Shown: positions 1-8,563 of the stretch, piece after piece
Layout: every line of letters starts with the position of its first letter
Numbering within the stretch: the first letter of the stretch is position 1
Assembly (NCBI GenBank): GCA_038210445.1
Contig: JBBQWQ010000012.1
Span: 1 to 64,000, forward strand
Direction: 5' to 3'
DNA length: 64,000 nt
Origin: JABFRG01 sp038210445
GTDB taxonomy: Bacteria; Myxococcota_A; Polyangia; Polyangiales; Polyangiaceae
Program-made: the position numbers and the translations under genes
The notes under the pieces: generated by a model
What the model was told of the DNA's origin: nothing
The model's input: only the letters and a program-made list of their open reading frames with translations
Database searches by the model: none

Positions 1-1190
1 CGCGCCGGGTCGGCCAGCCACGCAACGTCCTTGCCCACACGATCGGCGGCCGAGTCGGTGGCCACCGGCGTGGCCTCGTCCCACTCGGCGAGGAACACGT
101 TGGTGTCGTGCTTGCCCTCGGGGGTGGCGCGGTTCGAAGCGAACACCAGCTGCTTGCCGTCGGGCGAGAACATGGGAAAGCCGTCGAAGCCCTTGGCGTG
201 GGTGATGCGCTCCAGGTTGGTGCCGTCGACGTTCACCGCCCAGATGTCGAACTCGCGCCCCTTGGGGTCGCCGTAGTTCGAAGAAAAGAGAATGCGCTTC
301 TGCGAGGGGTGCCAGAAGGGCGCAAAGGACGCCGCGTTCAGGTAGGTGAGCTGCACCGGCTCGGAGCCGTCGGCGTTGGCCACGTAGAGCTCCAGCTTGC
401 TCGGCCGCACCAGACCTTGGCCCAGCAGCTTCTTGAAGTCGTCGAGCTCGGGGCCGGGCTTGGGGCGCGAGGCGCGCCACACAATTTTGCTGCAGTCTGC
501 ATTGAAGAAAGCGCCGCCGTCGTAGCCCGGCGTGCTGGTGAGCCGCTTGACGTTCTTGCCGTCTTTGTCCATCCGGTAGAGATCGATGTCGCCGTCGCGG
601 GTCGACGTGAAGATGATCGACCCATCTTTGGCGCACACCGTGGCCTCGGCGTCGTAGCCCTTGGCGTCGGTGAGGCGAGTGAGCCCGCTGCCGTCGGCCT
701 TGGCCTTGAAGATGTCGTAGGTGTCGTAGAGGGCCCATACGTAGCCCAGGCTGTGGTCGGGCTTGGGCGGGCACGCGTCGCCGCCGAGGTGGGTCGAGGC
801 GTAAATGATCTCTTCGTTGCCCGGCAAGAAGTACGAGCAGGTGGTGGCGCCCTTGCCACTCGACACCGGAACGAGCTGGGGCGCGGCGGCGACCGGCGCA
901 CCTGCCGCAGGCATCGGCATCCGGTAGATGCGATCGCAGCCGACGTCGTCGGTACGCCGCTGCATGATCACCTGGCTGCCGTCGAAAGACCAGTAGGCCT
1001 CGGCGTTCTCGCCGCCGAAGGTGAGCTGCCGCACGTTTTTGAAGTGCACCTCGCCCGGCACCGGCGGCGGCGCCGGGGGCGCGACCGCGACGTTGGCGGG
1101 CGTCTTGGGCGGCGGCGGATCGTCGCAAGAGGCGACGGCAAAGACGAAGAGACCGAGGGCGGGTGCGAGCGAGAGGTGACGAGCGTTCAA
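1..1190 (-). CDS. PD40/TolB-like beta-propeller lipoprotein (3' end outside window)
   Basis: The minus-strand frame gives a continuous product that begins with a signal peptide ending in a lipobox-like VASC, followed by a Pro-rich linker. After that come repeated beta-propeller blades of the PD40/WD40-like type, with recurring patterns such as 'DGSGLTRLT', 'DGKNVKRLTSTPGYDGG' and 'FSPDGKQLVFASNR'. Such proteins are usually periplasmic or surface scaffolds. I chose the TTG start at 1190-1188 because it overlaps the TGA stop of the upstream HmuY-like gene (TTGA), the coupling style seen throughout this operon. The gene is cut by the window edge, so its length is unknown. It is the last visible gene of the heme-uptake operon. 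Its precise role there (assembly, binding or sensing) is not evident. Confidence 0.82.
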   Translation of the reverse strand, partial: MNARHLSLAPALGLFVFAVASCDDPPPPKTPANVAVAPPAPPPVPGEVHFKNVRQLTFGGENAEAYWSFDGSQVIMQRRTDDVGCDRIYRMPMPAAGAPVAAAPQLVPVSSGKGATTCSYFLPGNEEIIYASTHLGGDACPPKPDHSLGYVWALYDTYDIFKAKADGSGLTRLTDAKGYDAEATVCAKDGSIIFTSTRDGDIDLYRMDKDGKNVKRLTSTPGYDGGAFFNADCSKIVWRASRPKPGPELDDFKKLLGQGLVRPSKLELYVANADGSEPVQLTYLNAASFAPFWHPSQKRILFSSNYGDPKGREFDIWAVNVDGTNLERITHAKGFDGFPMFSPDGKQLVFASNRATPEGKHDTNVFLAEWDEATPVATDSAADRVGKDVAWLADPA

Positions 1191-1930
1191 AGCGGAGCAA
1201 CCTTGAGGGTGAAGCGGCCACCGGTAGCGCCGGTGGAGCCGTCGGGGTTCGCGTAGAAGCTGAGAAACTGCAACTTGTAGAGCTTGCCGGCGGCGCTCTT
1301 GACCACGTACACGCGCGCCGCCGGGCTGAGCACGTTGGTCGCGGTGTCGTAGTCGTACCATTCGCCGAAGGCGGTGAGCGGGTTGTTGATGCGGTCGAGC
1401 TGGGGCTCGCAGTCGTCGTTGAGGAAGTTCTCGACGCCGACGGACGCAGCGGTTTCGTCGGCGGCGGTGACGGCCGCGAAGTCCTTCTTGACGAAGCCCG
1501 CGCCACCGGCGCCGGGCCCCGCGTCGCCGCCGTTGGAAAAGACCACCGAGCGCTTGAACGCCAGGTCCCAGTCGGTCGACGACTCGGCGCTCACGTCGTC
1601 GATGTCGACCCGCGCGCCGCTGTCGAGGTTCAGGTACACGCGCGGCTTGGTGGTGGCGCCGGTGGGACCGCCGGCGCTGGCGTCGATGTAGAAAGTACGC
1701 ACATCGCCCTCGGTCTTGATGATCGTCACCGCGCCGGTGGACACCTGCGCAATGGGCTTGAGGAGCTGATCGCGGGCAGAGGTACAGGTGACGACGGCCG
1801 CTTCCTTGCCGGCATCGGCGGGCGAAGGGCCGGAGTCCTGTGGCGCTGCGGTGCTGGTGCTGGAGCAACCCGCGGCAAGGAGCGAAGCGGCAACGACGAC
1901 GACGAACGTAGCTTTCATGGAGTGCCTCAT
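1187..1930 (-). CDS. HmuY-like heme-binding lipoprotein, single domain
   Basis: The product is 247 aa from the ATG at 1930, which overlaps the upstream stop as ATGA; an inner ATG at 1918 (243 aa) would start directly at the signal peptide. The signal peptide ends in the lipobox LAAGC, so the protein should be lipidated. The core has the HmuY-family pattern: a strand with 'VYLNLDSGARV', then 'SSTDWDLAFKRSVVFSNGG' and a late 'KLYKLQFLSFY' strand. HmuY proteins of Bacteroidetes capture heme at the surface and pass it to a TonB-dependent receptor. Here the gene is third in an operon headed by such a receptor. Family assignment is by motif recognition; heme binding itself is inferred. Confidence 0.8.
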   Translation of the reverse strand: MRHSMKATFVVVVAASLLAAGCSSTSTAAPQDSGPSPADAGKEAAVVTCTSARDQLLKPIAQVSTGAVTIIKTEGDVRTFYIDASAGGPTGATTKPRVYLNLDSGARVDIDDVSAESSTDWDLAFKRSVVFSNGGDAGPGAGGAGFVKKDFAAVTAADETAASVGVENFLNDDCEPQLDRINNPLTAFGEWYDYDTATNVLSPAARVYVVKSAAGKLYKLQFLSFYANPDGSTGATGGRFTLKVAPL

Positions 1931-3069
1931 TTCATGGGCTTCACGACCAGGACCACGGTCCCGGGCGATGAGTCGGTCGGGCCTTCGAACTTCTCGAAGC
2001 CGATGACGTACTTCTTCTTGCCGTCGGCGGCGTACACCAGCCACGCCGAGTACCGCGGGCTGCGGCCGTCCTTCTCGAGCCACAGGTTGGTGAAGGCGCT
2101 CACCACGCCGTCGGGCCTGAACTGCGCGGAGGCGAAGCTCGCTTTCGAGAGTGCATCGAAGGCCGCCTTCTCGCTCTCCGGGGTGCGCGCCTTCACCTGG
2201 TCGACGCTCTCGTCGGGCGTCTTCGCGGCGTCTAGGTCTACCGCGGTGACGTTGCGCGGCCCGCCGGTGCCGCCGTTGACGCTGATGTTCTGCCGACGAA
2301 AGCACAGGTGCCATGCGCTCGAGGTTCGCGCGTCGGCGGGCGAGAGCAGGGTGCGAGACCCGCTGCCGAGGTCCAAGCACTCGCTGGGCGAGGTGTCGGT
2401 GCCGGTGGGGCCACCTGCGGTGCCGTCGAGCAGATCGGCCTCCTGGGTGGGGCCCACGCTGCCATCGAGCACCTCGGCGTAGCGAATCTTGTAGAGTGCA
2501 GCCACCGGCGCGCCGGCGCGCTCGCCGTAGTAGCCGAGCACCTGCACCTTCCACAGGCGGGCGCCGTCTTTGACGCCGAACACGTGGAGCCTGCTCCACA
2601 GCGCGTGGGCGGGGGCGCCCTCGTATTTGTACCAGGAGAGAAATGCGCCGCCCGCCTTGTCGGGCGTGATGAACGGGGCCTCCGGCGCGATGTCGTCGAT
2701 GAACACGATGGGGTCGAAGGGACCGAACGCCTGCGACGCACCGGGCCCCGAGGGGCCGCTGTTGGTGAACAGATCGTAGCCAGCAAACTGGATGTCCCAG
2801 GCCTTGGAGGTCTTGGCCGCATCGGCGGTGAGCGTCGTGACCTCGGGCGTCGCCAGCGACACGTACACCGGCGTGCCGTCTTGCGGCACCGGCACCCGCA
2901 GCGCGGGCCTTCCCTGAAACGGATTGACGTCGGGCCCGGCGTCGGAACCGCCGGCCCCACCCCCGTCGGGCTTCGCGGTGGCGCTGTCGGAGCAGGCCAC
3001 CGGAAGCGATGCCAGGGGCACGAGCAGGGCCAAGATGGTGAGGGAAGCGCGCTTGGCGATGCGAATCAT
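1927..3069 (-). CDS. Tandem-domain HmuY-like lipoprotein
   Basis: This 380-aa protein has an N-terminal signal peptide with lipobox PVAC followed by a Gly/Asp-rich linker. Two HmuY-like halves are visible. One runs around residues 60-200 ('AWDIQFAGYDLFTNSGPSG', 'LWKVQVLGYY'). The second runs around 215-380 ('SSAWHLCFRRQNISVNGGTG', 'KKKYVIGFEKF'). The duplication is unusual because HmuY proteins normally have one domain. The ATG overlaps the stop of the TonB receptor gene by ATGA, and its own stop overlaps the next HmuY-like gene, so the three are translationally coupled. It may bind two ligands or bridge donor and receptor; that is inference. Confidence 0.8.
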   Translation of the reverse strand: MIRIAKRASLTILALLVPLASLPVACSDSATAKPDGGGAGGSDAGPDVNPFQGRPALRVPVPQDGTPVYVSLATPEVTTLTADAAKTSKAWDIQFAGYDLFTNSGPSGPGASQAFGPFDPIVFIDDIAPEAPFITPDKAGGAFLSWYKYEGAPAHALWSRLHVFGVKDGARLWKVQVLGYYGERAGAPVAALYKIRYAEVLDGSVGPTQEADLLDGTAGGPTGTDTSPSECLDLGSGSRTLLSPADARTSSAWHLCFRRQNISVNGGTGGPRNVTAVDLDAAKTPDESVDQVKARTPESEKAAFDALSKASFASAQFRPDGVVSAFTNLWLEKDGRSPRYSAWLVYAADGKKKYVIGFEKFEGPTDSSPGTVVLVVKPMK

Positions 3070-5102
3070 GGATCCTCCGAAGGAAGCTCGGCCCGCAGGC
3101 CGATGTACACGATGCGGCCGAGGGGAGAGCGGAAATCACCCACTCGCCCGGGCTCCTGCTTGATGTCGAAGATATTCTGCACGCCCACGTACGCTTGCGC
3201 ACGTGGCCAGAGCGCTTTCGAGGCCCGGACGTCGGCGGTCATGAAGCCCGGCGCGCGGTGGGTCTCGTCTACGAACGCGTCGCTGACCACGCGGTAGCGG
3301 AAGTAGACCTCGAAGCCGTGCGGCAGCTCGCCCCGCAGGGAGGTCGTCACCGTGTGTGGCGGCCTCCCACCCAGCGGCCGCTCGTTGTCGTCGTCGCGGG
3401 TGAAGAGGTATGCGTATCCGGCGTCGGCGTAGAAGTGCTTGGCCACCTGGGTGGTGGCGTCGACGGTGAAGCCCGCGGTGCGCGCCTTGCCGTAGTTCTT
3501 GTACGTGTACTGTGCAACCGACCCAGAGACGTTGCCGGCCGCGGTGTCGACGTCGATGAGGTCGGAGACCCAGTTGAAGAAGCCGCCCACCCGCACCGTG
3601 GTGCCGGTCTCGCCGAAGAGAGTGGCGTCGGCGTTGAGCCCCCACGACTGCTCCGGCGCCAGCGCCGGGTTGCCCACGATACGGTAGCCGTAGAAGGAGT
3701 GGTCGAAGACGAAGCCCAGCTCCTTGGCGCTGGGTGCGCGAAAGCCGCGCCCTGCGGAAGCGCGGAGGCCCAGCCACGACCAGGGCCGCGCGGCAACCGC
3801 GAAGCGCGGGGTGAGCGCGCCGCCGTAGCGCGAGTGGCCCTCGGCGCGGACGCCCGCGAGCACCGTGAGGCGCTCACCGAACTTCCAGGAGAGCTGGCTA
3901 TACCCGGCGCCGGTGCCCAGCACCTGGGGGGCTACTTCGGTCACCGTGCTGGTCCGCAGGCCCTCGGCGAGCGACTCGGTCTTGCTCAGCTCTTGCGAGA
4001 AGTGCTCCACCTCGAAGCGGCTGCCGATGACCCAGGTGCGCGCGCCATCGGCCAGGGTGAGCGCCCCCTCCGCGCTCTGCATGCCGTGGTGTCGGTCGCG
4101 AATCTCGTCCACCGGTGAGTCGCGGCGGTCCTTGCGGGTCTCGTTTTCGGTCCACTGGCGCCCCAGGGTGAGCCGCAACTGGGAGCCTTTGCCGAAGTCC
4201 ACGGTCTCGATGGCGTGGAGCGTGAAGCGGTTGGTCTCCTCCGGAAGATCGATGAGGAACCGCCCCAGGCCCGGCACCGGCTGCGTCTCCAGCCCGTCGG
4301 CGCGATCGCGAATCCAGCGGGCGCGGATGCGCAAATCGATCTTCCTGCCGAGCTTGGTGCCGGCGCGAATACCCACCAGGCTGCGCATCTGCTGGGGCAC
4401 CGTGAGGTCGGGCAGATCGGCCTTCCGCGCAAGGCCGTCTTGCCGGGTGAAGTTGCCATCCAGCGTGACCCAGGCTTGCTTGCCGCGGTACGCGCCATTC
4501 CCCTGCGCCACCACGCCGTTGAAGCTGCGGTACTCGCCGCGAAAGCGACCAGATGGCCCCATGTAGGCGGGCGGCGCGGTGAGAATGTTCACCACGCCGC
4601 CGATGGCGCTGGTGCCGTAGAGCGAGCTGGTGGGGCCGGTGACAATCTCGATGCGCGAGAGATCGGCGGTGGAGATGCTCGAGAGATCGATGGCGCCGCC
4701 GATGTCGCCGACGATGCGCTCGCCGTCCTCCAGCACCAGCACGCGATCGCGGTCGAAGCCCTGAATCTGGATGGCGCTGACGCCGCCCAGGTAGCCGTAG
4801 GCGCCCGGGTTCACCTGCACCCCCGGCTGCGACTGCAGCGCCTCGGCCACGTTGGTGGCGCCACGTCGCTCCGCCTCGTCGCGGGTGACCACATCGGTCT
4901 TCACGGTAGACCTCTGCGCGCGCTCCGGGGTTCGGGTGCCCGTCACCACAATCTGCTCCGGCTCCGGCGCCTTGCTCGGCTTCGTTTCCTGCGCGTTGGC
5001 CACAGCCGAGGCGGCCGTCACGAGAAGGAAGAAACGAAGACGCGGAGGCACCAGGAGCCCATCGTAGCCCGAACTCGCGGAGGCACGTCCCACCCGATGC
5101 AC
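3066..5102 (-). CDS. TonB-dependent outer-membrane receptor, probable heme receptor
   Basis: A 678-aa outer-membrane beta-barrel. A signal peptide (around residues 19-37) precedes a TonB-box-like segment (QIVVTGTR) and a plug domain (roughly residues 65-180; 'ALQSQPGVQVN', 'IEIVTGPTSSLYGTSAIGGVVNI'). The remainder is barrel strands ending in an aromatic-containing last strand. It carries 'FRAP' and, about 25-30 residues later, 'NPAL' with a histidine between, resembling the FRAP/NPNL boxes of heme/hemoglobin receptors. The GTG at 5102 is used; an inner GTG just before PPRLRFFLLV would give a cleaner signal peptide. It heads an operon with two HmuY-like lipoproteins. Substrate heme is an inference from these boxes and the neighbours. 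Confidence 0.88.
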   Translation of the reverse strand: MHRVGRASASSGYDGLLVPPRLRFFLLVTAASAVANAQETKPSKAPEPEQIVVTGTRTPERAQRSTVKTDVVTRDEAERRGATNVAEALQSQPGVQVNPGAYGYLGGVSAIQIQGFDRDRVLVLEDGERIVGDIGGAIDLSSISTADLSRIEIVTGPTSSLYGTSAIGGVVNILTAPPAYMGPSGRFRGEYRSFNGVVAQGNGAYRGKQAWVTLDGNFTRQDGLARKADLPDLTVPQQMRSLVGIRAGTKLGRKIDLRIRARWIRDRADGLETQPVPGLGRFLIDLPEETNRFTLHAIETVDFGKGSQLRLTLGRQWTENETRKDRRDSPVDEIRDRHHGMQSAEGALTLADGARTWVIGSRFEVEHFSQELSKTESLAEGLRTSTVTEVAPQVLGTGAGYSQLSWKFGERLTVLAGVRAEGHSRYGGALTPRFAVAARPWSWLGLRASAGRGFRAPSAKELGFVFDHSFYGYRIVGNPALAPEQSWGLNADATLFGETGTTVRVGGFFNWVSDLIDVDTAAGNVSGSVAQYTYKNYGKARTAGFTVDATTQVAKHFYADAGYAYLFTRDDDNERPLGGRPPHTVTTSLRGELPHGFEVYFRYRVVSDAFVDETHRAPGFMTADVRASKALWPRAQAYVGVQNIFDIKQEPGRVGDFRSPLGRIVYIGLRAELPSEDP

Positions 5103-5112
5103 CCTCGCATGG

Positions 5113-5140
5113 TGATAATGAAAGTCAAGTTCAATTTATC
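5113..5140. promoter_or_regulatory. Putative Fur box in the divergent heme-uptake/protease promoter region
   Basis: The short AT-rich island reads TGATAATGAAAGTCA then AGTTCAATTTATC. On the minus strand it reads TTGACTTTCATTATCA. This resembles the classical Fur 19-mer (GATAATGATAATCATTATC) and its overlapping 7-1-7 halves (TGATAAT...), although only part of the second half matches. It lies 11-38 bp upstream of the TonB receptor start and about 35 bp upstream of the divergent secreted protein, inside a GC-rich genome. Assignment is by eye. Confidence 0.5.
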
Positions 5141-5174
5141 CGCAAGGCCCGGTGTTCGGCGTAGACTTCGACCC

Positions 5175-6587
5175 ATGCGCATCTCGAAAGCCGCCGCGCT
5201 CCTCTCCGTTTGCGCCTTCGCCGGCACCTTGGCGTATGCCGGTCGCGCCGCCGCGGAAGACTGCTCCACCCGGCGCCCCACCGACCCGGGCGGCTTCGCC
5301 GGCTACAGCTACGGAAGCGCCGAGGTGAAGTCGTACGCCAGCGCCCACATTCGTGTATGGTACACGCTCGACGGCCCAAGCGCAGTGCGCCCGCAATCGG
5401 CGCGCGCGGACCTGGTACCCGACGACGTGGCGGTCGCCGCCGACACCACCGAGTCGGCATACGCCAAGTACCTGGAGATGGGCTTTCGCGCGCCGCTCGG
5501 CGACGGCGGCCACCCGACCTGCGTGACCAACGGCGGCGACGACAAGCTCGACGTCTACCTCCTGCGCTTCCAGTCGGCCGACGGGCAGACGGTGCACGAG
5601 CAGTGCAAGCAGGGCGCGGTCGTCGCGTGTCCGTCGTTCATCGTGGCGGAAGCGCGCCTCGACCAGCGCTACCCCTCGTTCGGCGAAGGCGCGCGAACGG
5701 TGCTGCCGCACGAGCTCTTCCATTCGGTGCAGAGCGCATACAATGCCGAGATGGATGTCTTCTGGGCAGAAGGCTCCGCGCAGTGGGCTGCCAAGCAGCT
5801 CGACCCCTCGCTGCAAGACCTGGAGCGCCTTCTGCCCGACTTCTTTAAGGAAGCGGGCCGGTCCATCGACTCGCCGCCGGGGGGCGCGGCCACCGGATTC
5901 CTCTACGGCACCGCAGTGTGGCCGGTGTTCCTGGACGAGCACTTCGGCAAAGACTCGACCCGAAAGATCATGGAGCAGCTCGGCACGCGAAAGGTGTCCG
6001 CCATGGCCGCAGCGGAGCAGGTATTGCCCGACTTGGGCGCCCCCATGAGCGAAGCCTTCCCGCTCTTCCTCGCGTGGAACGCCGCCACTGGCAGCCGCGC
6101 CGGCGCGGGTGGCTATAAGAACGCCGCCAAGTATCCCAAGCTTGCCATCGGCGAGCTTCCCGAGGGCGACAAGGTCGACGGCCTCACCGCGGGCTTCTCG
6201 TATCAAATGTATCATACACAGGCATCCAAGCCCACTGAGTACCTGCTCGACACCGACCCCACCCGGAACCGAGGGATCTTGTTGCCGCTCACCGGCGGCG
6301 TCGCCGACGCGGCCCGCGCAACAGCGCTACCCGCCACCTTGGAGGGCGAAGGCATCGTCATTGTCACCGGCGTCTCGGCCAAGAAGTCCGACGCGGCGTT
6401 CACCCTGCGCTGGCAATCGCCCGGCACAAGCAGCAGCGGCGCGAGCGGGAGTGGCGGCAGCGGCGGCGGCTCGAGCGGCGGCTGCAGCGCGGCGACCGGT
6501 GGCCCAAGCGGGTGGGCCAGCGTGCCCGCGCTCCTGACGCTGGCGGCCGTCCTCGCAGGCCGACGACGCCGACCGCTGCGCCCATAA
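5175..6587 (+). CDS. Secreted HExxH metalloprotease-like protein with MYXO-CTERM tail
   Basis: The ATG at 5175 gives 470 aa and starts exactly at a signal peptide (MRISKAAALLSVCAFAGTLA). A zinc-metallopeptidase motif HELFH lies at residues 179-183. A glutamate in FWAEGSAQW (E199) follows at a gluzincin-like distance and could be the third ligand. The C-terminus is a Gly/Ser-rich linker, a Gly-Cys, a hydrophobic segment and an Arg-rich end (RRRRPLRP), the layout of MYXO-CTERM sorting tails, so the mature protein is probably displayed on the cell surface. It is divergent from the heme-receptor operon across 72 bp containing a Fur-like box. Release of heme from host or prey hemoproteins is an attractive but unproven role. 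I could not name its peptidase family. Confidence 0.78.
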   Translation: MRISKAAALLSVCAFAGTLAYAGRAAAEDCSTRRPTDPGGFAGYSYGSAEVKSYASAHIRVWYTLDGPSAVRPQSARADLVPDDVAVAADTTESAYAKYLEMGFRAPLGDGGHPTCVTNGGDDKLDVYLLRFQSADGQTVHEQCKQGAVVACPSFIVAEARLDQRYPSFGEGARTVLPHELFHSVQSAYNAEMDVFWAEGSAQWAAKQLDPSLQDLERLLPDFFKEAGRSIDSPPGGAATGFLYGTAVWPVFLDEHFGKDSTRKIMEQLGTRKVSAMAAAEQVLPDLGAPMSEAFPLFLAWNAATGSRAGAGGYKNAAKYPKLAIGELPEGDKVDGLTAGFSYQMYHTQASKPTEYLLDTDPTRNRGILLPLTGGVADAARATALPATLEGEGIVIVTGVSAKKSDAAFTLRWQSPGTSSSGASGSGGSGGGSSGGCSAATGGPSGWASVPALLTLAAVLAGRRRRPLRP

Positions 6588-6787
6588 CCGGCGAAGGAGT
6601 CGCACAGGCGCGCCGGTCCTCGCACCCATCTTTCGTCGCGGGGACCGTTGCACCGAAGGCTGAGCTAGCTACCCTCAAGCTTCGAACGGGGATCCCTACA
6701 AACGCGGGGACTACGCAAGGGGAACCCCGAAGGCGCGATGTGCATGCAGCGTCGCCCGTTACCGCACGCGAAGCCGGAGAAGTACCC

Positions 6788-8563
6788 ATGAGCACAGGAA
6801 ATACCGCACGACGCCTCGATCCGAGCGGCGGCCATCAGCAGCTGGATACGCTCTCGGAGGCCATCTTCGGCGAACGCGCCAGCGCCGACATGCACCGGGT
6901 GTTCGACGAGCTGGTCGGCGAGGCGCGGCTCCCCGACGGATTTCCCTCCCACATCACCGACGACCACACGCCGTTCGAGTTTTCGATGGTCCTCTCGCCA
7001 AGCCGAAAGCCGGAGCTGCGATTGCTCGCCGAACCCTGGAGCGACGACGCCACGCTTCAGGGCACGGCCACTGCCGGCGAACGGGTGAAGGAGCTCCTCG
7101 CCGGCCGCCCCGGCGTCGATCTCTCGAGGCTGGCGCTCGTTCAAGACCTGTTCATGACCGACGACCCGCAAGGGCCATTCGTCATCTGGTTCGCGGCAAC
7201 GCTGTCGCACCGAGCGCCTGCGCGCTTCAAGGTGTACCTGAACCCCGAGGTGCGCGGCCCCAGCGAGGCGCCGGGCCTGGTGCAGACCATGCTCGAGCGG
7301 CTGGGGCTGGCGAGCTGCTACCCGCACGTTGCCGAGGCCGCGAGGCGCGGCCCCCAGCGCGATGTCCTTCGCTTCGTCTCTCTCGACCTGGAGGCCACCG
7401 CAGCCGCCCGCGTGAAGGTCTACCTCTTCCACACCGAGCCGCACGAAGACGACATCGCCCACGTGGTGAGCCTGGCCAAGCACGGCGACGTAGCCCTGGC
7501 CCGGCGCTTTCTGCGAACCGTGTCGGGCGGCGAGGGCGTGTACGCCAGCAGCAAGGACGTCGGCACCTGCCTGGCTTTCACCGGGCCGGGCGCGCCCGAT
7601 TCGTGTACTTTGCACTTTCCGATCCGCGCCTTTGCAGGAAACGACGAGACCGCCGCCGCCCGCATCGAGACCGCGCTGACCGAGCTCCGCGCTACCCCCG
7701 ACATCTACCGCCGAGCCATCGGCAGCTTCGCCCGGCGCCCGCTCGCCCAGGGGGTCGGCATTCACACCTACGCCGCTCTGGGAATGGAGGCGCAGGGCCC
7801 CAAGGTGAACCTGTATCTCTCACCGGAGCAGTTCGCGGTGACGCCGCCCGGCCCGGTCGTGCTCCCGCTCGCGACGGCGCCTGCTTCCACCGAAACGCCC
7901 ACCGATGTCGTCCGCGAGCTCCAGGACACCTGGCCGCTCACTGCGCATCCCTTCCTGCGCCGCATGGCGCGGCGCGAGGTCGACTTCGGGGCGCTCACCC
8001 TGCTCCTGCGCAACATACGGGTCGCCATCACCGAGGAATTCTCGAGGCGCCTCGCGCACGTCGTGGCCCGGGTCGACGAGACGGAAATCCGTTCGGTGCT
8101 GGCCAAGCAGCTCAACGACGAGCTGGGTGACGGCGACGCGTCACGGGCGCATAACCTCTTGTTCCGCAACCTGGTGAACGGCCTCGACCCGTACGCTCCG
8201 CCCGACTTCGACGACGCCATGCTGGCGCCGGGGCGCGCCCTGGGCGAGAAGATGGAGGAGCTCTTCGTGCGCCGCGACCCCTACGAGGGGCTTGGTGCGA
8301 CGCTGGTGATGGAGGTGTACGGGCAACAGGTCGACGCCTTCATGGGGAGCCAGTTTCGCAGGGCCGATGCGCTTCCCAAGAGCATCATGGAGTGGCTCGA
8401 CCTCCACGAGGTGCTGGAGATCGACCACGTGAACGAGTCCAACGACCTCGCAGCTTTGGTGCCCGCCGGCGCCAAATCGCGGGCGGCAGCACGCGGCGCC
8501 CGCGAGGTGGCTCTCGCCGGCTACCACTTCTTCGACGCACTGGCGAAGGTCGTAGTCCGATGA
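6788..8563 (+). CDS. Fusion of DMATS-type aromatic prenyltransferase and heme-oxygenase-like diiron oxidase
   Basis: This 591-aa protein starts at the ATG at 6788, preceded by GGAG. Residues ~25-365 resemble indole/tryptophan prenyltransferases (ABBA fold): TPFEFS with E64, the acid expected to hold the indole NH; PELRLLAEP; and two R-x-K-x-Y strands (R146/K148/Y150 and R208/K210/Y212) matching pyrophosphate-binding residues, plus KVNLYLSP with Y343. Residues ~375-591 form a second, helical domain of the HDO/TenA-like superfamily. Candidate metal ligands are E445 and H455 (NDELGDGDASRAH), E509 (MEVYG), and H540, D546 and H547 (LHEVLEIDH). HDO enzymes oxidatively cleave or rearrange amino or fatty acids. 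The gene is ATGA-coupled to a PLP enzyme. The substrate is unknown; prenylated tryptophan or another aromatic amino acid is inferred. Confidence 0.82.
   Translation: MSTGNTARRLDPSGGHQQLDTLSEAIFGERASADMHRVFDELVGEARLPDGFPSHITDDHTPFEFSMVLSPSRKPELRLLAEPWSDDATLQGTATAGERVKELLAGRPGVDLSRLALVQDLFMTDDPQGPFVIWFAATLSHRAPARFKVYLNPEVRGPSEAPGLVQTMLERLGLASCYPHVAEAARRGPQRDVLRFVSLDLEATAAARVKVYLFHTEPHEDDIAHVVSLAKHGDVALARRFLRTVSGGEGVYASSKDVGTCLAFTGPGAPDSCTLHFPIRAFAGNDETAAARIETALTELRATPDIYRRAIGSFARRPLAQGVGIHTYAALGMEAQGPKVNLYLSPEQFAVTPPGPVVLPLATAPASTETPTDVVRELQDTWPLTAHPFLRRMARREVDFGALTLLLRNIRVAITEEFSRRLAHVVARVDETEIRSVLAKQLNDELGDGDASRAHNLLFRNLVNGLDPYAPPDFDDAMLAPGRALGEKMEELFVRRDPYEGLGATLVMEVYGQQVDAFMGSQFRRADALPKSIMEWLDLHEVLEIDHVNESNDLAALVPAGAKSRAAARGAREVALAGYHFFDALAKVVVR

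Noticed and set aside
108..1256. Plus-strand open frame across the PD40 gene
   Set aside because: The minus-strand frame has a signal peptide, lipobox and beta-propeller repeats; the plus frame has no recognisable domain and an Arg/Gly/Ala-biased composition.
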